64,000 nucleotides of DNA from Shewanella vesiculosa (GTDB lineage: Bacteria; Pseudomonadota; Gammaproteobacteria; Enterobacterales; Shewanellaceae), in the NCBI RefSeq assembly GCF_021560015.1, contig NZ_CP073588.1, positions 2,604,001 to 2,668,000 of the forward strand, written 5' to 3'. How positions within the stretch are numbered: position 1 is the first letter of the stretch; every line of letters begins with the position of its first letter. The notes under the pieces are model-generated. The model saw only the letters and a program-made list of their open reading frames with translations, was not told the DNA's origin and searched no databases. Below, in pieces: positions 44,784-54,643 of this stretch. Both the position numbers and the translations under genes were made by a program.

Positions 44784-45986
44784 ATGAATAATATTAGTGA
44801 TGCTATTGGCGTAATTGCACAAAGCGCGGACACCTTGTTTATCTTACTTGGTGCAATTATGGTGTTAGCCATGCACGCTGGCTTTGCATTTTTAGAAATG
44901 GGTACTGTAAGACACAAAAACCAAGTTAATGCCTTGGTAAAAATTTTAACCGACTTTGCTTTTTCAGCCCTCGCTTATTTTGTCATTGGCTATCAAATTG
45001 CTTACGGTAACCACTTCTTTGTCAGCGCAGAAGCATTAAGCACAGATAACGGTTATCAACTGGTTAAATTCTTCTTCTTATTAACCTTTGCAGCAGCCAT
45101 TCCAGCAATTGTATCTGGGGGGATTGCTGAACGCGGGAGCTTTCGGCCTTTCTTACTGGCTTCAGCATTGATTGTTGCCTTTGTGTATCCCCTGTTTGAA
45201 GGGATTATATGGAACGGTAACTTTGGTTTTCAGGCCTGGTTAGACAGCCAATTTGGTGCTCAATTTCATGATTTTGCTGGCTCTGTCGTCGTCCATGCTA
45301 TGGGCGGATGGTTAGCACTAGTCGCTATTTATTTGCTTGGCGCCCGCCGCGGCCGTAAACCCGGCATTGCCTTTGCGCCATCGAACATTCCGTTTCTAGC
45401 CTTAGGCTCATGGGTGCTGATTGTCGGCTGGTTTGGTTTTAACGTCATGTCAGCACAGACGCTTGGCGGGATCAGCGGTTTAGTGGCAGTAAACAGTTTA
45501 ATGGCCATGGTGGGTGGCACTATTGTGGCGCTTATTGTTGGCAAAAATGACCCTGGTTTTATTCATAACGGACCACTAGCAGGCTTAGTGGCTGTGTGTG
45601 CAGGTTCTGATTTAATGCATCCGGTTGGCGCATTTGTGGTTGGCGGTGTGGCTGGCGGGTTATTTGTATTGGTGTACACCAAATTACAACGCAGCAGTAA
45701 AATAGATGATGTTTTAGGTGTATGGCCTTTACATGGTTTATGCGGTGTCTGGGGTGGTATTGCTGCAGGCATTTTTGGTCAGCAAGCCTTAGGTGGTCTT
45801 GGCGGAGTGAGCTTTACTTCGCAACTTGTTGGCACTATTGCCGGAGTCGTTGTCGCATTAGTTGGCGGTATTATCGTCTATGGCTTAGTGAATAAACTAT
45901 CGAGTTTACGCCTAAGCCAAGAAGATGAATTTATTGGTGCAGACTTAGCCATTCATAAAATTGGCTCAACCAATTCAGATAAGTAA
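44784..45986 (+). CDS. amt: Ammonium transporter
   Basis: A 400-aa Amt-family channel with eleven expected helices. The ATG at 44784 (GGA 7 nt upstream) is chosen over a GTG four codons earlier. Signatures include FAFLEMGTVRHKNQVNALVK, IVSGGIAERGSFRPFL, DFAGSVVVHAMGGWLAL, and VWPLHGLCGVWGGIAAGIFG with the second of the pore histidines. Upstream NtrC-like and sigma-54-like sites indicate induction under nitrogen limitation. Unlike most amt genes it is not followed by glnK, so PII control would act in trans. Confidence 0.93.
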   Translation: MNNISDAIGVIAQSADTLFILLGAIMVLAMHAGFAFLEMGTVRHKNQVNALVKILTDFAFSALAYFVIGYQIAYGNHFFVSAEALSTDNGYQLVKFFFLLTFAAAIPAIVSGGIAERGSFRPFLLASALIVAFVYPLFEGIIWNGNFGFQAWLDSQFGAQFHDFAGSVVVHAMGGWLALVAIYLLGARRGRKPGIAFAPSNIPFLALGSWVLIVGWFGFNVMSAQTLGGISGLVAVNSLMAMVGGTIVALIVGKNDPGFIHNGPLAGLVAVCAGSDLMHPVGAFVVGGVAGGLFVLVYTKLQRSSKIDDVLGVWPLHGLCGVWGGIAAGIFGQQALGGLGGVSFTSQLVGTIAGVVVALVGGIIVYGLVNKLSSLRLSQEDEFIGADLAIHKIGSTNSDK

Positions 45987-46259
45987 TCTAGAAATAGTTA
46001 CGATTGATTACTCCGCTGAAATTGAAATAATTTACAGTAAGTGAGTAAGAAGTTATAACGAGGTATTACGACGACAGCGCTTATATTGATGCAACGTCGT
46101 CTGTATTACTAAGGCTAAAGTATTAATAATCATAGTATTATGAACAAAAAATTAAACACTCACTTTAATTCTCCAGTCTTATCTGGTAAAGTTTTCTCAT
46201 CACTAGATTAGGGTGATAGTTGTTCTGTTTTATCGGCAAGAATTCAAGGATGAAGTACA

Positions 46260-46709
46260 ATGCAGCAATATGTAAATAATCAATCTAATACTATTATTAA
46301 TGAAATTATTCAGCAGGTTCTTAAAGTAGATGCTGAACGCTTCGGAACTAGTAGCTATGTAGTAAAAGAAATAACATTTGATTACCTTAACACATTAGAT
46401 GACGCGACCCAGCTAGACCGAGATGACATAGAAAGTATCGCGCGTGACATTATCTATAAACATAAAAAAGCAAATCAATCATACTCTGCCAGTCAGGCAC
46501 CAAAATCCACGTTAAGACGAAAAATCAAAAAACATCTATCTATAGATAATATTTTGATTAAATTATGTATTTTACTCATCATTACAGTGATAATTAATGT
46601 GAACCGCAATACTTCTGAAGACACAGTATCGTCTAACTACGTGCTAGATAACACCCATATAGTTGTCACAGCATCACCAAAACAGATTAAAACACACTTT
46701 AGCGTTTAA
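46260..46709 (+). CDS. Unrecognised 149-aa protein with one membrane span
   Basis: Not recognised. Residues 1-95 are soluble and helical (IINEIIQQVLKVDAERFGTS, DRDDIESIARDIIYKHKKAN). A basic stretch (LRRKIKKHLS) precedes a single hydrophobic segment, ILIKLCILLIITVIINV, at about 98-114, and a short tail follows. Tail-down topology with a cytoplasmic N domain is expected. The gene is isolated. The region between it and amt (45987-46259) holds no other gene that I can see. Confidence 0.65.
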   Translation: MQQYVNNQSNTIINEIIQQVLKVDAERFGTSSYVVKEITFDYLNTLDDATQLDRDDIESIARDIIYKHKKANQSYSASQAPKSTLRRKIKKHLSIDNILIKLCILLIITVIINVNRNTSEDTVSSNYVLDNTHIVVTASPKQIKTHFSV

Positions 46710-46765
46710 ACATGACATAAACCCAACCCTGTTTTGTCACAAGGCTTTAAAGGGGGAATAATTAA

Positions 46766-47014
46766 TCAGTGCTTCGATTTAACCCCATTTTTAACTATGT
46801 CTTGACCGTTTTCGAAGACCTCAGGTGTCACCCAGCGACCGAGTAATAGCTTGTGGTTATCACCAAATACCGCAACAAAATGACGACCATCGGCATTACT
46901 GGTTGCCATACCGACACCGGCAACGCCTTCTAAACCTAAACCGCCCTTTTCCACCGACAGTAAAAAGCGTTCTAATTCAGCTAAATTGTCGATCACATCA
47001 TTTTCAATATTCAT
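46766..47014 (-). CDS. Unrecognised 82-aa protein coupled to the exported 508-aa protein
   Basis: Not recognised. A small soluble protein starting MNIENDVIDNLAELERFLLS with a glycine-rich middle (GGLGLEGVAGVGMATS) and a beta-like stretch (RHFVAVFGDNHKLLLGRWV). Its ATG overlaps the TGA (47011-47013) of the frameshift-corrected gene upstream by the ATGA arrangement. That indicates a translationally coupled two-gene operon. Confidence 0.65.
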   Translation of the reverse strand: MNIENDVIDNLAELERFLLSVEKGGLGLEGVAGVGMATSNADGRHFVAVFGDNHKLLLGRWVTPEVFENGQDIVKNGVKSKH

Positions 47015-48540
47015 TTATTACCCAATTGGCTTAACTCGTTTACCACATATTTTAGCGCATTGAGAATAAATAAGGTACCGCCGATGCCCTGAGCATAGGC
47101 GTTCGATATACCTTCCAGGATAATATGAATATTAAAAAACGATGCTTAAATCAATTAACTCAGCATCATCGTCATAGGAATCAAAGTTAACCGACATTAA
47201 TATTGTCCCTTTAGTGATCATGACATTATCAAAGTTATCTTCGGCATCAGGATAACGCGCCAAGAAGGCCGTTTTGGTGGTAGGGATTTGATAAGTCGCT
47301 AATACTTTTTTAAACTCGTCGATGTCTTGCGGTTCAAACATTGACTCGGTCACCTTAAGACTATTGATCGTACCTTGCTCATTAAACCCAAGTAACACGT
47401 TGCTGTTTACTATTGCCTTAGGTCCATTTTCATTAAGCTGAATTTGATTCACCAGCTGCTGCGGCTGCAAGGTATAAGTCTGCTTATGATCCAGTGCGAT
47501 AATCTTTGCAATATCAATATTATCAAAATTGGCAAAGTTCACTTGAGGCTTATGACTCGCATCGACTAAGGGCATAATGGCAAAGCGGTTAAGTCTAGAC
47601 ACTGCGGCTTTAGTTATACTTTCATTATAATCTTCAAACTGTAATATCAGCTGACTGTTTTTACCCGTAACGCGGTAATCACCATTATGTTTATTGAGTA
47701 ATAAATATTTCGCTACGGTTTCCTGTTTATCGCCAGGATGGATTTTACCTTCAATAATCCAATCATCATTGTCATAATTCTCGCTTAATGCAATTTGGTT
47801 TTTACCATGATTATTTACTAGCCCTGGGTCTTGTGAAATCATTACAACATAAGCGTTTTTCACAAAAAACCATAAGTTACGACCATAACCATAAGCGATT
47901 GTCCCATCACTGAGTTGCAACTGAATGCTGTGCGGCCCCTAACGCACTTTGCAAACCGTCAACGCTATCACCTATGTGCACCCCATAAGCGCTATCAATG
48001 GTAATGGCGGCATCGGGCGCACTGTGTTTTTGTGCCTGTGTGAATAAACGGCCATCTTCAGGTAAAGCAAGCTTCACTACGGTTTCAGTAAATGAAACGG
48101 CCTTGCCTTTACTGTTATAGGGGGGTTGAATTAGCGGTGAGTTGTTTATCATCACACAATTTAAGGTGTTCAACAGTAGATGACACATGAATTTGTTTTA
48201 TGTTGGAATTTACTTTGCCACTGCTATCTTGAAGATTAATGCTTCTATCAACCCCAGTAACATTGAGCCGTTGGATAATCACGGCATCAGCATTGTCGAT
48301 TTGAGCTTGGCGCTGAATATCCACCAATGCCCGCTGTAAATACATCTCTCTATGTGCCATTACACCGGACGTAGAAGAGGTCGCCAATGCAGGATCAATA
48401 TCGTAAATGATTTTATTACTCGCAGTGTTAATAACCTGAGGCACGCATTGAGGATAAAAATCTAAAATAGGTGGTAATGGGTTATCTGCTAATGCAGGAC
48501 TGCAAATAATACATCCAATCAATAAAAGTGACAGTTTCAT
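47011..48540 (-). pseudogene. Exported unrecognised 508-aa protein, three frameshifts
   Basis: The start (ATG 48540) has a clean signal peptide, MKLSLLLIGCIICSPALA. The product is broken at three mononucleotide runs: G6 at 48120-48125, C4 at 47936-47939 and A6 at 47134-47139. Dropping one base at each joins DKQLTANSTPYNSKGK, then SALGPHSIQLQLSDG, then IDLSIVFNIHIILEGISN. The protein then ends ELSQLGNK at the TGA that overlaps the next gene's ATG. The corrected length is 1527 bp, or 508 residues. The body looks like a periplasmic beta-rich protein with repeated YGYGRNLWFFVKNAYVVM-type strands. No family was recognised. Confidence 0.7.
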
Positions 48541-48795
48541 TTATCGTCCTTGTTTGTTAGTAAATAACATCATGTTATTACACACATTCATATTTTGATT
48601 ATTCACTAACCTAAAGTTAATAGCCTAACTGTAAACTCATTTATCGATCGTGTTGAGCTTCGGTTATTCTCAGCACTTAAATAGTCATCATCAACAAGTC
48701 TTAGTCCCCATCGACAAGCTTGAAGACAAGGCTCTAACTCGAGCCACGACAACAGACAGGAATTTACATCAGCAATAAAAATAAGGTAACTGCCA
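48541..48795. other. Intergenic region, no gene seen
   Basis: This is the upstream region of the exported 508-aa protein gene. No clear operator is seen. The OsmC-YcaO terminator follows it. Confidence 0.4.
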
Positions 48796-48829
48796 CAATA
48801 AAAAAGCGAACCTCGTTAGGTTCGCTTTT
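48796..48829 (-). terminator. Terminator of the OsmC-YcaO gene
   Basis: A 12-bp stem (48802-48813 with 48818-48829) and CGTT loop are followed by a T run on the minus strand. A very similar stem (AAGCGAACC / GGTTCGCTT) terminates the chemoreceptor gene at 60471-60498. Confidence 0.9.
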
Positions 48830-48869
48830 CCACTATCAGATTTATCACGGTCTAATACTTAACTAAGCA

Positions 48870-51056
48870 CTATATACCCGCTTTAGCTTTGCGCGCTTGA
48901 TGCAGCTTTTTGTAACTTTCAATCAAGCGTAAATGTGGCTCAATACCTTCTAGCTTGATGCTAGTTTTTGTTAGGCCATAAAAGCGCACTGTGCCATTAA
49001 CCGAACCAACCACATTGTCCATCACTTCTTGACCAAACATGCGGTTAAAGTTACCCATAAAATGCTCAAGCTCTAAGTCGTCATCTAGGGTCACTTCAAG
49101 CACAGCATTGACGGCTTGGTAAAACAAGCCACGTTGTACTGTATTGTCGTTAAACTGCAAGAACTCACCAACTAACTCAATCGCATCTTCATGAGAACCC
49201 AATGCGAGGTAAATCAGAATTTTTAATTCAATAATGGTTAACTGGCCCCAAACCGTATTCTCATCAAACACAATACCGATTAAAGTACGGATATCGGTCT
49301 GATTATCTAATTGACTCTCTTCTAAGCGATTTACTAACTTAGATAACGCTTTAGTGCTTAGTGAGTGCAGGTTCAAGATGTCTTTACGGTAATGAAGCGC
49401 TTTATTGGTATTGTCCCAAATCAAATCATCAACAGGATACACTTCTGAATATTCAGGCACTAAAATGCGGCAAGCTGATGCACCTAAATCAGTAAATTCA
49501 GCAATATACACTTCTTTACCCATGGCTTTTAAAATACCAAATAAGCCTGCGGCTTCTTCTTCACTGGTGCCGCTAAAGTCCCACTCACAGAACTCATAGT
49601 CAAACTTACTACTGAAGAAGCGCCAAGAGATAACCCCTGTTGAGTCAATAAAGTGCTCAACAAAGTTTTCAGGCTCAGTGACGGCCATACTATTGAATGT
49701 CGGCTTTGGCACATCATTTAAGCCTTCAAAACTGCGGCCTTGTAATAGTTCAGTTAAACTACGCTCCAACGCCACTTCAAAGCTTGGATGCGCACCAAAC
49801 GAGGCAAATACACCGCCGGTTCTAGGGTTCATTAAAGTGACGCACATCACTGGGAACTGACCACCTAACGAAGCATCTTTCACCACGACAGGGAAACCCT
49901 GTTCTTCAAGGCCTTTAATACCCGCTAATATGCTAGGGAATTTCTCAAGTACTGTCATAGGAACATCTGGCAGTACAATTTCTTGCTCAATGATTTGACG
50001 TTTTACAGCACGCTCAAAAATTTCAGATAAACACTGTACATGCGCTTCTTGCAGATTATTACCCGCGCTCATGCCGTTACTTAGAAATAAGTTTTCAATT
50101 AAGTTAGACGGAAAATATACCGTTTCACCATCAGATTGACGGGTATATGGAATCGCGCAAATACCTCGGTCAGTATTACCTGAGTTGGTATCAATTAGGT
50201 GCGAGCCACATAACTCTTCATCTGGATTGTAAATATCTAAGCAGTATTCATCTAACAAACCTGATGGAAGTGCATCATCCTCTTCCAGTGCAAACCATTT
50301 TTCATTGGGATAATGCACAAACTCGCTATTGGCGATCTCTTCACCAAAGAACTGATCATTATAGAAAAAGTTATTATTAAGACGCTCAATAAACTCACCT
50401 AAAGCCGAGCATAGTGCGCTTTCTTTTGTGGCGCCTTTACCGTTAGTAAAACACATAGGTGAGGCGGCATCACGAATGTGTAACGACCATACGTTAGGCA
50501 CTATGTTGCGCCATGAAGATATTTCGATCTTCATGCCCAAATCAGCCAATAAACGGGTCATGTTTTGAATGGTTTGCTCGAGTGGCAAGTCTTTGCCCAA
50601 AATAAAGGTACTCGTGTCGCCAGCCGGTTGTCCCATCAGCATGGCATTGGCGTCAGCATCAAGGTTTTCAACGGTTTCAATTTTAAATTCTGGGCCAGTT
50701 TGAACCACTTTTTTAACAGTACAACGATCGATTGAACGTAAAATACCTTGACGATCTTTGTCAGAAATATCGTCTGGTAACTCAACCTGAATTTGAAAAA
50801 TTTGGTTGTAGCGATCTTCTGGGTCAACAATATTGTTTTGCGAAAGCTTGATATTTTCAGTAGAAATATCACGGGCTTTACAATAAACCTTAATAAAGTA
50901 GGCAGCACAAAGCGCTGACGAAGCTAAGAAATAATCAAAAGGACTTGGAGCTGAGCCATCACCTTTATAACGAATAGGTTGGTCTGCCGTAACGGTAAAG
51001 TCGTCAAATTTGGCTTCGAGTTTCAAATTGTCGAGAAAGTTTACTTTGATTTCCAT
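48870..51056 (-). CDS. OsmC-YcaO fusion protein
   Basis: A 728-aa two-domain protein. Residues about 1-135 form an OsmC-like domain with both redox cysteines (SSALCAAYFIKVYC and RSIDRCTVKKV). Residues about 150-580 form a YcaO domain with the ATP-binding segment NNLQEAHVQCLSEIFERAVK, GKGATKESALCSALGEFIER and QFPVMCVTLMNPRTGGVFAS. The C-terminal remainder is helical. E. coli YcaO lacks the OsmC part. YcaO ATPases activate amide carbonyls with ATP, and E. coli YcaO takes part in beta-methylthiolation of ribosomal protein S12. Fusion to a peroxide-reactive OsmC fold suggests a redox input. It is monocistronic with its own terminator. Confidence 0.92.
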   Translation of the reverse strand: MEIKVNFLDNLKLEAKFDDFTVTADQPIRYKGDGSAPSPFDYFLASSALCAAYFIKVYCKARDISTENIKLSQNNIVDPEDRYNQIFQIQVELPDDISDKDRQGILRSIDRCTVKKVVQTGPEFKIETVENLDADANAMLMGQPAGDTSTFILGKDLPLEQTIQNMTRLLADLGMKIEISSWRNIVPNVWSLHIRDAASPMCFTNGKGATKESALCSALGEFIERLNNNFFYNDQFFGEEIANSEFVHYPNEKWFALEEDDALPSGLLDEYCLDIYNPDEELCGSHLIDTNSGNTDRGICAIPYTRQSDGETVYFPSNLIENLFLSNGMSAGNNLQEAHVQCLSEIFERAVKRQIIEQEIVLPDVPMTVLEKFPSILAGIKGLEEQGFPVVVKDASLGGQFPVMCVTLMNPRTGGVFASFGAHPSFEVALERSLTELLQGRSFEGLNDVPKPTFNSMAVTEPENFVEHFIDSTGVISWRFFSSKFDYEFCEWDFSGTSEEEAAGLFGILKAMGKEVYIAEFTDLGASACRILVPEYSEVYPVDDLIWDNTNKALHYRKDILNLHSLSTKALSKLVNRLEESQLDNQTDIRTLIGIVFDENTVWGQLTIIELKILIYLALGSHEDAIELVGEFLQFNDNTVQRGLFYQAVNAVLEVTLDDDLELEHFMGNFNRMFGQEVMDNVVGSVNGTVRFYGLTKTSIKLEGIEPHLRLIESYKKLHQARKAKAGI

Positions 51057-51325
51057 TGAATATGTCCACAGTCTTACGCGGCCAAACGGCCTACTAATCT
51101 AATTGAGGTGAATTATCGGTGTTTTTGACCCAATAGTCTTGGGTTAATTAACCAAAAGTTGGCAAGATACTGATTTATTGAGGTGAAAAAACACACAAAA
51201 GACATGGATGAAGCTGATTACGTTGAATAACCGTGTGACAAAAATAACGTCTCTATCACACGGGATGATGCAAGATTAATAACATTACAATATCGTCAAG
51301 CACACTCAATTAAATCTGAGTTGGA
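51057..51325. other. Intergenic region with a short hairpin
   Basis: It holds the OsmC-YcaO promoter region. A small dyad (ACCCAA, TAGTC loop, TTGGGT) at about 51129-51145 is the only visible structure. Confidence 0.4.
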
Positions 51326-52243
51326 TTAAGAGTCTTCAGGTAAGCCTACGTGCATATGTCCAGATTTATAATCTATGGTCAACACAAAGTGCTTAAGAAT
51401 ATCAAAGCCAAGAAGACCTTTAATATTTTTACCTTTAATATGGGATATGCTGTTGCGATCATCTTGCCCTGTAATCACCTCAATCTGCCCTTCGCTTGGC
51501 ACGCTCGTTTGCACATTTTCAATCGTAAAAGGACCGAACTTAACTTTTGGCAATCGGAAACTCTCCGTTGTGCCTGTATTATTGACACCAAATGAGTTTG
51601 TGGCTTGCGCACCGTAATGCGTTAACCAATCTGAGTCGGTGGCAAGAGTGCGTTTTAAAAACAAGCCACCACTATTACCAGTATCGAGGATCAACCAAGC
51701 ATTCTTTTCCCCATTAAGCTCGACTCTCACAATCGGTTGACCAGTGCCACGATCCATTTGCATGTCAATGTTTTCAAGTTTGGCTAAATCAATGGAATCT
51801 CTTCCAAATAATCTCAAACGACTATTGGGATAATCTATCTGGAAAATAAATTTCTCCAGTAGACCTGCGCCTAATAAAAGCTCCACATCATAGTGACCTA
51901 AACGCAAACCAGCCAATTGATCAAGTTCAATATTGGCACCAAACAAGTTTGCCGTGACATTGTTATAAAGTTGAGAGGATTCAGTACTATAAATGCCTTT
52001 GACATCGATTTTACTGCCTTTATCAAACTCAAGATTATATTTATTGATAAAGCTTAAATTAATCGCATTGAGCTGAGAACCACTGTCTAAAATGGCCCGA
52101 CCTTCAATACCATTAATGGTCACAGGAAGATTAATATGGCCATTAATAATGTCAAAATTAACCCAATTGGTTACCGCGAAAGTCGGAAATGAAATAAGTA
52201 GAGCAGAAAAAAATGCTAGCAGTTTAACTCGAATTGATTGCAT
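51326..52243 (-). CDS. Exported retropepsin-like aspartic protease
   Basis: A 305-aa protein with an N-terminal signal peptide (VKLLAFFSALLISFPTFAV). It has two aspartic-protease half-domains in one chain. The first active segment is AILDSGSQLNAINL (about residue 50), and the second is WLILDTGNSGGLFL (about residue 185). Each lobe has a hydrophobic-hydrophobic-Gly element (LLLGAGLLEKFIF, GLLGFDILKHFVLTIDY). Such two-lobed bacterial retropepsin-like proteins act in the periplasm, but substrates are unknown. It is alone in its unit. Confidence 0.86.
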   Translation of the reverse strand: MQSIRVKLLAFFSALLISFPTFAVTNWVNFDIINGHINLPVTINGIEGRAILDSGSQLNAINLSFINKYNLEFDKGSKIDVKGIYSTESSQLYNNVTANLFGANIELDQLAGLRLGHYDVELLLGAGLLEKFIFQIDYPNSRLRLFGRDSIDLAKLENIDMQMDRGTGQPIVRVELNGEKNAWLILDTGNSGGLFLKRTLATDSDWLTHYGAQATNSFGVNNTGTTESFRLPKVKFGPFTIENVQTSVPSEGQIEVITGQDDRNSISHIKGKNIKGLLGFDILKHFVLTIDYKSGHMHVGLPEDS

Positions 52244-52528
52244 CTATTATCCTTAATATGTATGCCTAAAAACGTTGTTATATTAACAGCTAACAGTAAA
52301 AAATAATAAACACTTTACTTATAAATGGCCGATAAATTCATCATCAGCTATATGACTCTACATAACCTCAACTCGCAATAACAAAGATTGCCTCACGCTC
52401 GACACAAGAAGTCAGTGACCAGGAGATAATGTACAGAATGGGATAACAGTGGATAAAACAATCGGGGAAATAGGCTGAAGATTTGCTTAACGCAGGGTAC
52501 AGTTAATAAAAATGATAAAATTTAGACA
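52244..52528. other. Intergenic region, no gene seen
   Basis: Upstream of the aspartic protease gene and downstream of the cold-shock gene. No repeat or operator is evident. Confidence 0.4.
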
Positions 52529-52564
52529 TAAAAAAACGCAAACAGTCGTTAAACCGTTTGCGTT
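52529..52564 (-). terminator. Terminator of the cold-shock gene
   Basis: A 9-bp stem (52535-52543 with 52556-52564) and 12-nt loop are followed on the minus strand by six or more T residues. It lies 18 nt beyond the stop codon. Confidence 0.92.
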
Positions 52565-52581
52565 ATCTTTATAACATCGAG

Positions 52582-52794
52582 TTACACAGCTACTACGTTA
52601 GCAGCTTGTGGGCCTTTTTGGCCTTGCTCAACATCAAAAGAAACTTTTTGGCCTTCAGCTAAAGTTTTGAAACCTTCTGAAGTGATTGAACGGAAATGAA
52701 CGAACACGTCAGCGCCGCCGTTATCAGGAGTGATAAAACCAAAACCTTTATCTTCGTTAAACCATTTTACTAAACCAGTTGTTTTATTAGACAT
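52582..52794 (-). CDS. Cold-shock protein (CspA family)
   Basis: A 70-aa CspA-type single-strand nucleic-acid binding protein. The start at 52794 ([20 protein letters not shown]) is chosen over an upstream ATG, because the extra 27 codons do not match the family. RNP1 is KGFGFITP and RNP2 is VFVHFRS. The end AANVVAV is standard. The long AT-rich region upstream (52795-53000) fits the long 5' leader of cold-induced csp messages. It is monocistronic with a strong terminator. The exact CspA, CspC or CspE role cannot be told. Confidence 0.93.
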   Translation of the reverse strand: MSNKTTGLVKWFNEDKGFGFITPDNGGADVFVHFRSITSEGFKTLAEGQKVSFDVEQGQKGPQAANVVAV

Positions 52795-53729
52795 TTTGTT
52801 GTCCCTTATATATTTAAAATTAATCAATCTGTCGCGATAATGCGATGCGCTCAAGCTTGAATTATTGAATGTCACGATGAAGCTAAGGGAAACACAGAGG
52901 ATAACAACGATAACGAAGAGATTCTAAGGCTTTTCTTTTACTTAATGTTCATTAATAACTCTGAATGTCAGAGCAGACTGTATAATACATCAATATCTAA
53001 GCTTGTAAAGGTCTTAATTGAGTAAATTTCATCAACACAGACAAACCACTTAATTAGCATCATCAAAAGCACTCATTCACGATAACAGTATTGCCCCAGC
53101 AAACCTGATATTCAGCATTAACCTTAGGCCTGTCTTAATCGCTAACAAAAAACCACATAAAATCACTTCTACTATTTTAATAAGAACTTAATACAATCCT
53201 ATTGTGTTAATGGTTCCGCTATCCGACTTATAGTGATCGTTGTAGCTGTAGTAGTTGTCGTTGTCGTTGTCGTTGTCGATCATGTTCTTCAATAGTCACA
53301 CTTGGGCACTATTGTGCAAACCTGTACTTTAAACAGCAAAATCAACATATCCAATTAACGACTTCGATTTGCTCAGTTATAGAAAAGTAACCATATTATA
53401 AAATACTCAGCAGCAAATCATACAAGTGACGACAACACACCAACAACATAATCGTAACATTATGTTTTTAATATGAAAAAATTACAATTCAATCAGAAAA
53501 ATATACCGTTACGCACTATTTCCGCCTCGTTTAACAGATAAAATTTAAGCAACTTTATTTATTGCATAGCAAGTTTCACTTCATTTACTAAAAAAATCTC
53601 AAAGCATAACCATATGATATTCAATTAAAAAATTGATAACAGCAATCCCCCTACTCCATTGTTTTTATAAAGTTGGCATCCGTTTTGTAGAGTACTAGAT
53701 GTATTTACGTAATTAACTAGGAGTACCTT
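52795..53729. other. Intergenic region with a 6-bp tandem repeat
   Basis: The 935-bp gap holds the csp leader at its left and the promoter of the beta-barrel gene at its right. TTGTCG is repeated four times exactly at 53255-53278, preceded by related TTGTAG/GTAGTA units. No gene is seen. Confidence 0.6.
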
Positions 53730-54305
53730 ATGAGAAATACTATTGTTACTTTAGCTGGACTAATTTCATTAGCATCTTTTAGTGCTTATTCTCAAGCTGA
53801 TGACTTAAAAAATGATGTGGCAGAAAATGGTGTTTATGTCGGCGCGAATTATGGTTACCTGAAAGTCGATGGAGATGATGAGTTTGACGACGACAATGAT
53901 GTGCTCCAGGGCTTAGTAGGTTATCGCTTCAATAAATACTTAGCTCTAGAAGGTAGCTATATTGATTTTGGTCATTACGGCAACAACTTATCTCGTGCTG
54001 AAACAGATGGTTATACCGCAGGCCTAAAAGTCACACTGCCAATTGCTGACCGAGTAGAATTGTATGCCAAAGGCGGCCAATTATGGTATTCCACTGACTA
54101 TGACGTGGTCGGGTTGTCTGGCAATAAAGATGATGAAGGTGTATTTGCCGGTGCTGGTGTCGGGTTTAAAGTAACAGACCGTTTTTTAATTAATGCCGAG
54201 TACACTTGGTATGACGCAGAAATTAACCTAGATAATGTTACTAACGGTTCCGATACAGAAACAGATTTCAAGCAAGCGAGTATCGGGGTTGAATATCGTT
54301 TTTAA
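53730..54305 (+). CDS. Outer-membrane beta-barrel protein
   Basis: A 191-aa protein with a signal peptide cut near residue 23 (LASFSAYSQADD). The mature part shows alternating beta strands ending in a terminal aromatic: GVYVGANYGYLKVDGDDEF, VLQGLVGYRFNKYLALEGSY, GYTAGLKVTLPIADRVELYA, GVFAGAGVGFKVTDRFLIN and SIGVEYRF. The final Phe and the eight or so strands fit the small OmpA/OmpX-like porin group. An AGGAG ribosome-binding site lies upstream, and a strong terminator follows. The function may be surface stability or adhesion, but nothing more specific can be said. Confidence 0.87.
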   Translation: MRNTIVTLAGLISLASFSAYSQADDLKNDVAENGVYVGANYGYLKVDGDDEFDDDNDVLQGLVGYRFNKYLALEGSYIDFGHYGNNLSRAETDGYTAGLKVTLPIADRVELYAKGGQLWYSTDYDVVGLSGNKDDEGVFAGAGVGFKVTDRFLINAEYTWYDAEINLDNVTNGSDTETDFKQASIGVEYRF

Positions 54306-54355
54306 GCATAACTAGACAGCTTAAAACGTCAGCGACTTAAAAAATAATAGTCATC

Positions 54356-54390
54356 AAGGTGTAATGCAAATTGCGTTACACCTTTTATTT
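54356..54390 (+). terminator. Terminator of the beta-barrel gene
   Basis: A 12-bp stem with one G-U pair (54356-54367 with 54373-54384), AAATT loop, and a T-rich tail. The remaining 54391-54643 holds no gene that I can see. Confidence 0.88.
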
Positions 54391-54643
54391 ATGTTTACCA
54401 TTTAAAGCTCACATTAATACTGTAAATCTTCTATCCAAGGGCATATGAATCAACACAAAGGTCTTGTTTCTGCGATATTATCTATGCCTCAACTATACCC
54501 ACTGCAATACCAAGATAATCTGATTAACTTGTAGCGAAAATATACTAATACGTGCGATTCCAACCCCAAACCACAGCAATGTTTACCATCAAAAACGATT
54601 GCATTCCTTCAGCATAAAAAGTGAAAGCACACGGTTGAAATAA

